This document shows positions 59,201-64,000 of a stretch of DNA of 64,000 bases, piece by piece. Every line of letters begins with the position of its first letter. The stretch's first letter is position 1. Source of the stretch: Lepisosteus oculatus (Eukaryota; Chordata; Actinopteri; Semionotiformes; Lepisosteidae); contig NC_090705.1 of NCBI RefSeq assembly GCF_040954835.1, positions 18,545,436-18,609,435 on the forward strand, in the 5' to 3' direction. A program made the position numbers and the translations under genes. The notes below the pieces were generated by a model. It saw only the letters and a list, made by a program, of their open reading frames with translations. It ran no database searches and was not told the origin of the DNA.

Positions 59201-59526
59201 TTATTAGATAGAACAAAGAATTGCAATGGCCTAGAATCCAGACAACAAGGCTGAATACCTTCGTTCATTGTTAGTTGAATAATGTGTCTTGAAAGCCCAT
59301 ATCTGTACTAATTCTGATACTGAATGTGTGGTACTTGAGTACACAAAGCTGTCTGAACAGATGAGATTAAGGGAAAAGAATGCACCAAGAATGAGGTGAA
59401 CTTATTCGCAGTAAACAAACAAGACCATGCCAAATGTTTAATTAAAATTATGGAGAATAAGGTTAAGTTATTCACTTTTTACTTTCATTTTGTTTATGTT
59501 GCTGTGACCTTTATAATTTTAACTTT
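56291..59526. other. Intergenic, no recognised gene
   Basis: AT-rich. The 124-codon frame at 58770-59144 has hydrophobic, low-complexity composition and no domain signature, so it is not called as a gene. Confidence 0.4.
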
Positions 59527-59829
59527 TTAATAATAATAATTCCTTACATTTACAGTATATAACACTTTTCTGGACACTCTACTCTAAAGCACCCACCTGG
59601 ATGATGTGACAGTAGCTATAGTGCACCAGTACACACCATCTATCGGGGGGGAGGAGAGCATAGTGATGAAGCCAAGTCATAAATGGGGATGAGGCCATGA
59701 CTGGTACAGGCCAATGACAACCTTAGTTTTCTCCCAGGAGGTCTCTTATCCAGGTACTGACCAGGCTCACACCTGCCTAGCTTCAGTGGGCTGCCAGTTA
59801 TGAGTCACAGGGTGATATGGCTGCTGGCA
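59527..59829 (-). repeat. 5S-type SINE with internal deletion
   Basis: The reverse strand has the 5S-like head at 59829-59740 (CCAGGTACTGACCAGGCTCA and CAGGGTGATATGGCTGCTGG on plus) and the 3' tail at 59527-59600 (TTTTCTGGACACTC, (AAT)n). About 220 bp of the body is missing compared with the copy at 62182-62707. Confidence 0.8.
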
Positions 59830-61085
59830 AAAAAAGCTTTTCATGGTTGACTTTTCTATGTTCAGAACCCTCTTCCCCTAGCCTTTCACTCACCAACACA
59901 CACTTAATCAACAGTGTAAAAAACAGAATAAAAACTGTGAATGAAAATCCATCACATATAAGTGCATGTTTATGAACAATTAAATTCCAGCGCAATGTTG
60001 GTTTTGAATACAGCTTTTCAAGCCCCAAATCCTGGGGTGGTTTAAACTGAAAAATCATAACACAAGGTGTTGAGCATAGGTCCAGTTGCTCCTCAAATAA
60101 AATTAAATTTTAATCTACAGTAAGTAGTGCAAACAGACTGTGCTCCTCTGTGTGATTATAGTTCCAGAGACAAGGAGCCTCTACCATTAACCCACTTCTA
60201 GTTTTCCAACACATTATCATTCCAACTTCTGAAAGGGCAGCTAGGAGCATCAGGAATGGATATGTTCTGCAAATATTTATTTTTTGTGAAGATTTCCTAA
60301 TGTCTTGCATTTTACTGGCCTATTATTCATTTTGTATTTTTTTCCCTTGATTTTCTTGATTTGGGAAAGAATTGTCATTTGTGGTATTTTAGTTTTCTAA
60401 AACACTTAGGAGTTACAGTCACTGAATTCAAAGAGAAAGCGTTCCCCCATCTGGGTACCAAAGAGGTGCTGATACTGGGTGTGATATTGTTAAGATGATG
60501 ATATTGCCGAGAGGAAAAAACAAAACATTTTCAGTCAGGGGTTGGTTAGTACAATACAGTTGCCCAGTCTAGAAGAATGGTTTGAGTTTGGTTTCTATGC
60601 AGTGATCTTAAACATTTACATGCTGTCCCTTGTCGAGTCAACCTCACTTAAGTGCCTGCAGTATGAAAAGTTTCTGTTTACTACATCATCAATTAAAAGG
60701 TTTTTATAGGTCTGTTATGTATGTTATATTCAGGCTCAGATTTTCCTTTAAATCAATAGACATTACAATATAAAAATAAAAAAGAATAACAATCAGAAAA
60801 CTGCTTATTCCTAGTAAAAATCATGGTAACCAGGAGCCTATTCCAGAATAACTGAGTACTAGGACGAGCAGTGCTAACTGCCACAGCTCTGTGCTAACCA
60901 AAAGAAACAAGAAATAACATGAAATAATCTGTATAATGGGTTGATAAATCTCGTCTCTTCTAAAAGAAAACTTATAGAAGAGAAAAGTTATCTTCTCAAA
61001 ACTACAGTGCTTCTAATCCACTCTTTTGCAGTCTTATAGTGCAACTAGCTCTTCCGTTCTTTAAATCATAATAAGTATTATTCAT
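59830..61085. other. Intergenic, no recognised gene
   Basis: Nothing recognised. Confidence 0.4.
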
Positions 61086-61089
61086 ATAT

Positions 61090-61345
61090 TATATTTTGAG
61101 GTACTGGCTGTACTTAAAACACAACATAACAGCATTTCCGTTTGTGTTTTCTGATTCATGTTTCACTATTGGTTCAATTGTATCGATTTCATTGGGAGTT
61201 TTGAATATGTGAACCAGGTCCCCTGACAGTGTTCTCTGTTTAAGATTAAAGACATTTGCTTCTTTCAGTGTGTCAGTGTAAGACATTCCTTTGAGCCCAG
61301 AGTCTGCTCACTCTTTTCTGGATTCCATACAGAGCAATAATATAG
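61090..61345 (-). repeat. CR1-like LINE fragment, antisense
   Basis: Plus strand reads GAACCAGGTCCCCTGACAGT, TTCTCTGTTTAAGATTAAAG, GTAAGACATTCCTTTGAGCC and CTCTTTTCTGGATTCCATAC, matching the antisense of CR1-type 3' regions. It adjoins the stretch represented at 56045-56290 in such elements. Confidence 0.5.
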
Positions 61346-62181
61346 CTGTTCTTACACCATGATACCATGGTGCATAACACCATGACCTAAACTGTAAACA
61401 ATATTAAAAACTGAAATATTACAAAGCGATTGTACAATTCAATCTAACATCTCTTAATTTAAAATTAATCAATAGACATTTTAATATTGACTGGAATAGA
61501 TATTGCACTCAATGTTGAATACAAAAAAGTGAAATGGAATCTTATCTATCTTTGTAAATGACTCTCTAATGACTTTCATAATCTGTAGATTTCTGCCAGA
61601 GATTTCTTGCCATGATTTTCCACTGTGGGGGAATTGTTGGCACATGGTTCGTCTAATTCATTTAGTATGAAGTGTGCAGTTCACCCACAGGGAGAGTGAG
61701 GACCCACATCTGTTTCAAGAGAGCATGAGTCTTTGTAGTGCGCATTTATTATTGGCAATTTCCACTATCAATGCTTCTTATCCTTAATAACTTGCAAACA
61801 ACTGACAGCAATTTTTCAAATTTTCAATTGTCCATTTATTTCAGCAACATTTATTTCCCTTTGGTCCTTAGTAACTCAGATGAAAGAAAAGAACAATGCT
61901 AACATACTGTTAGATAAAACATAACCAGTTTCTGACACTAAAATATTAGGAATAATAATAAGGCATTCACAGGACCATACATACTGTAGAAGGCGTGCAT
62001 GTTTATGAATGTGGTGATAATGTGGCAGGCTGCTTATCATATAGGGGAGTGCAATTGTGTAGAAAGTGTACATCTTTCTAAACACATGCCAAAAACGTGC
62101 CAGAAATAAGTTTTCTCACAAAAACAACCTCTCCTCCAGTACTGTAAAACTAAATTAAGCAAACATTAAAGTGACATTAGT
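61346..62181. other. Intergenic, no recognised gene
   Basis: AT-rich; nothing recognised. Confidence 0.4.
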
Positions 62182-62707
62182 GCCAACAGCAATACCACCC
62201 TACAACTCACAGCTGACAACCCACTGACACTACGCAGGTGCGAGCCTGGTCAGTACCTGGATGGGAGACCTACTGTGAAAAACTAAGGTTGCTTCTGGAA
62301 ATGGTGTTAGTGGGCCAGTAGGGGGTGTTTTGTGGGTTTGAATGCCCCGGTATAGTCCTACGAACACTATACTGTAAAATGCACCATCCTTTAGATAAGA
62401 CATAAAACCAAGGTCTCCCTGTAGGGGTGGTACCCTGGCATCTTGGCCAGTTCCCCTTTGGCCTTTACCAATCATGGCCTTTTAATTGTCCCCGTTTATG
62501 ACTTGGCTTCATCACTCTGTTCTCCTCCCAACTGATATCTGATGTGTGGTGAGCGTTCTGGCGCACTATGGCTGCCGTCGCATCATCCAGGTGGGGCTGC
62601 ACATTTGTGGTGGTGGAGGGAAGTCCCCATTACCTGTAAAGCACTTTGAGTGGAGTGTCCAGAAAAGCACTATATAAGCTGAAGGAATTATTATTATTAA
62701 AAAAAAA
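62182..62707 (+). repeat. 5S-rRNA-derived SINE, near full length
   Basis: The best copy in the window. The 5S-like head (CAATACCACCC, CTGGTCAGTACCTGGATGGG) is followed by the body, with ACCAATCATGGCC and GGCGCACTATGGCTGCCGTC. The tail is AAGCACTTTGAGTGGAGTG, CACTATATAAG and (ATT)n with an A-run. Transcription by RNA polymerase III from the 5S-type internal promoter is expected of the family. Confidence 0.9.
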
Positions 62708-64000
62708 TCAACTTTAGATTTATTGGACCAGGAATTAATCTTCTTTTACAGAATATGAGCCCTTCAGCTAGTTATGAGTCTGTGTCTGTGATTTGAATAA
62801 TTATTCACCATTTCTGGCTTCATCCAAACACTTAATTTTTCTTGAGTTGGCCAATTTTGCACCTTCTCTATTAGAGGCTTATCTAATGTTCACACACAAG
62901 CCTTGTGTATTGAATTGATCAAAAATACTGTGCAACCTTTTAAGTCAAATAACTTTAAACCTAATTAGAAACACAATTAGCCAGCTTCTAATTTAGATAA
63001 GGCAAACCATTTCTAAAGAGCAAAATGAAGTGCAGACTGACTACTTAATTAAAAGGCAACGATCGCTTGGGGTGGCACTCTCTTAACCGAAAGGCAGAAG
63101 AGGGATGTTGCTCTGTAAATCCATGACTTTCTTTTCTGGAATATTTTCATACTCAGGGCTATAACCTATGCCACTCTGTTACAGTATGTCTGTTGATATC
63201 TGAGTTCTCTGGATTTCTCAGCCTCATATTCTTCCAGTTGCCATATTTTCACAGCTTAGTCTACCTCAACAAGCAAGTGTTGGCAGGCATTTTACACAAC
63301 ACGCTTTCCTGCTGTTTAATGCAATAACATCAACAACAGCATACTCAGCTACAATTGTAGTTTTATTTTTAATGACAGATAAACAGATTGACAACAGGTG
63401 GTTGCCTAAACTGTATTCCTCACAGGGAAGAGCCAAATCATGTTTGATCATATACTGTATATATATATCCATATGCAAAACCTTGCCATTTCAGAATAAC
63501 AGTTTTACTATAGAGATACACATACTGTATGACCTAAAGCCAAGCACAAAGCAGTTGTGTTACAAATGCAATGGGAGTTGATCATTGTTCATGATAACAG
63601 CACACATGCAAATTCTGAAACTGATTCAACCAAAGAAAAAGAGCTGCTGCATGTTCGTGTCAAGCTCTGAATATTATGGAGATGCACAACAATTTGTGAG
63701 AATTAATTTAGCTGGTTATACTACTGTCATCCTGTTAAATTTCATGCTCTCAAGTGCTTTCTTTCTGTTTTTAACTCTTTCCTCATCTGTTAGTGTGATG
63801 ACTGCATGACTCAGTATATGATGATCTTTGTTCACAGGAGTGCAAACTGAACCTCTTGTCAGTCATTTGAAATGTGTTCAATTACAGTGCCATAACCACC
63901 AAGGAGCACCAGAAGTGGCTGCTCACAGATTTTCAAAATCCCCATACTGAACATTTGTTTACAGTAAGTAGAATTTTCAGGGATAAATATTTTATGTGTA
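62708..64000. other. Intergenic, ATTA-rich patch, no recognised gene
   Basis: 62740-63080 holds many ATTA/TAAT homeodomain-like sites (AATTAGAAACACAATTAG, CTACTTAATTAAAAGG). No gene is recognised; the frames at 63266-63809 lack support. Confidence 0.35.

Noticed and set aside
1..64000. Bacterial features, CRISPR arrays, rRNA operons, intact tRNA genes
   Set aside because: None is present. The 5S-like sequences are SINE heads, and the tRNA-like sequences do not fold properly.

Overview
The window looks like nuclear DNA of a ray-finned fish. It is AT-rich, intron-bearing, dense in decayed transposable elements, and carries a spliced vertebrate neuropeptide receptor. The 5S-rRNA-derived SINEs, chromodomain Ty3/Gypsy LTR elements, Tc1 remnant and Penelope-type hammerhead relic are usual in fish. 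An early-branching lineage such as gar, bowfin or sturgeon would fit, but I cannot prove the species. There is no bacterial operon, CRISPR array or phage.

The one clearly intact host gene is a type 1 galanin receptor (galr1) on the minus strand, with coding exons at 49343-48672, 47963-47898 and 34828-34511. Exon 1 encodes the N-terminus to TM5, exon 2 encodes 22 residues of the third intracellular loop, and exon 3 encodes TM6, TM7 and the tail. They join in phase 0 to 351 residues with canonical splice sites, close to the 349 residues of the human receptor. Intron 2 is 13 kb long and has collected LTR retrotransposons between 36.9 and 44 kb. The promoter side lies to the right, with a CRE-like site about 580 bp upstream of the ATG.

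Layout. 5-1870: a compact element with about 45-bp terminal inverted repeats that encloses a spliced BEN-domain gene and shows no transposase. 2.3-4.4 kb: a tRNA-like relic, a 5S-type SINE and a LINE-tail repeat. 5.4-7.6 kb and 14.7-16.7 kb: two diverged copies of an unidentified three-block, gene-like unit whose first block encodes a signal-peptide-like start. Both copies appear broken, yet the middle 135-bp block is 96% identical between them. 8.2-14.2 kb: hammerhead-ribozyme relic, degenerate LINE with a dead reverse transcriptase, Gypsy gag remnant and an L1-like fragment. 17-34 kb: non-coding DNA with a few hairpins and enhancer-like patches. 34.5-49.3 kb: galr1. 49.3-64 kb: upstream non-coding DNA with 5S SINEs and CR1-like fragments.

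The most notable items are the BEN-carrying TIR element, the very young non-autonomous LTR element in galr1 intron 2 (330-bp LTRs differing at one base, 5-bp target duplication), the duplicated unit with one unusually conserved exon, and a strong excess of the heptamer TACAGTA/TACTGTA across the window.
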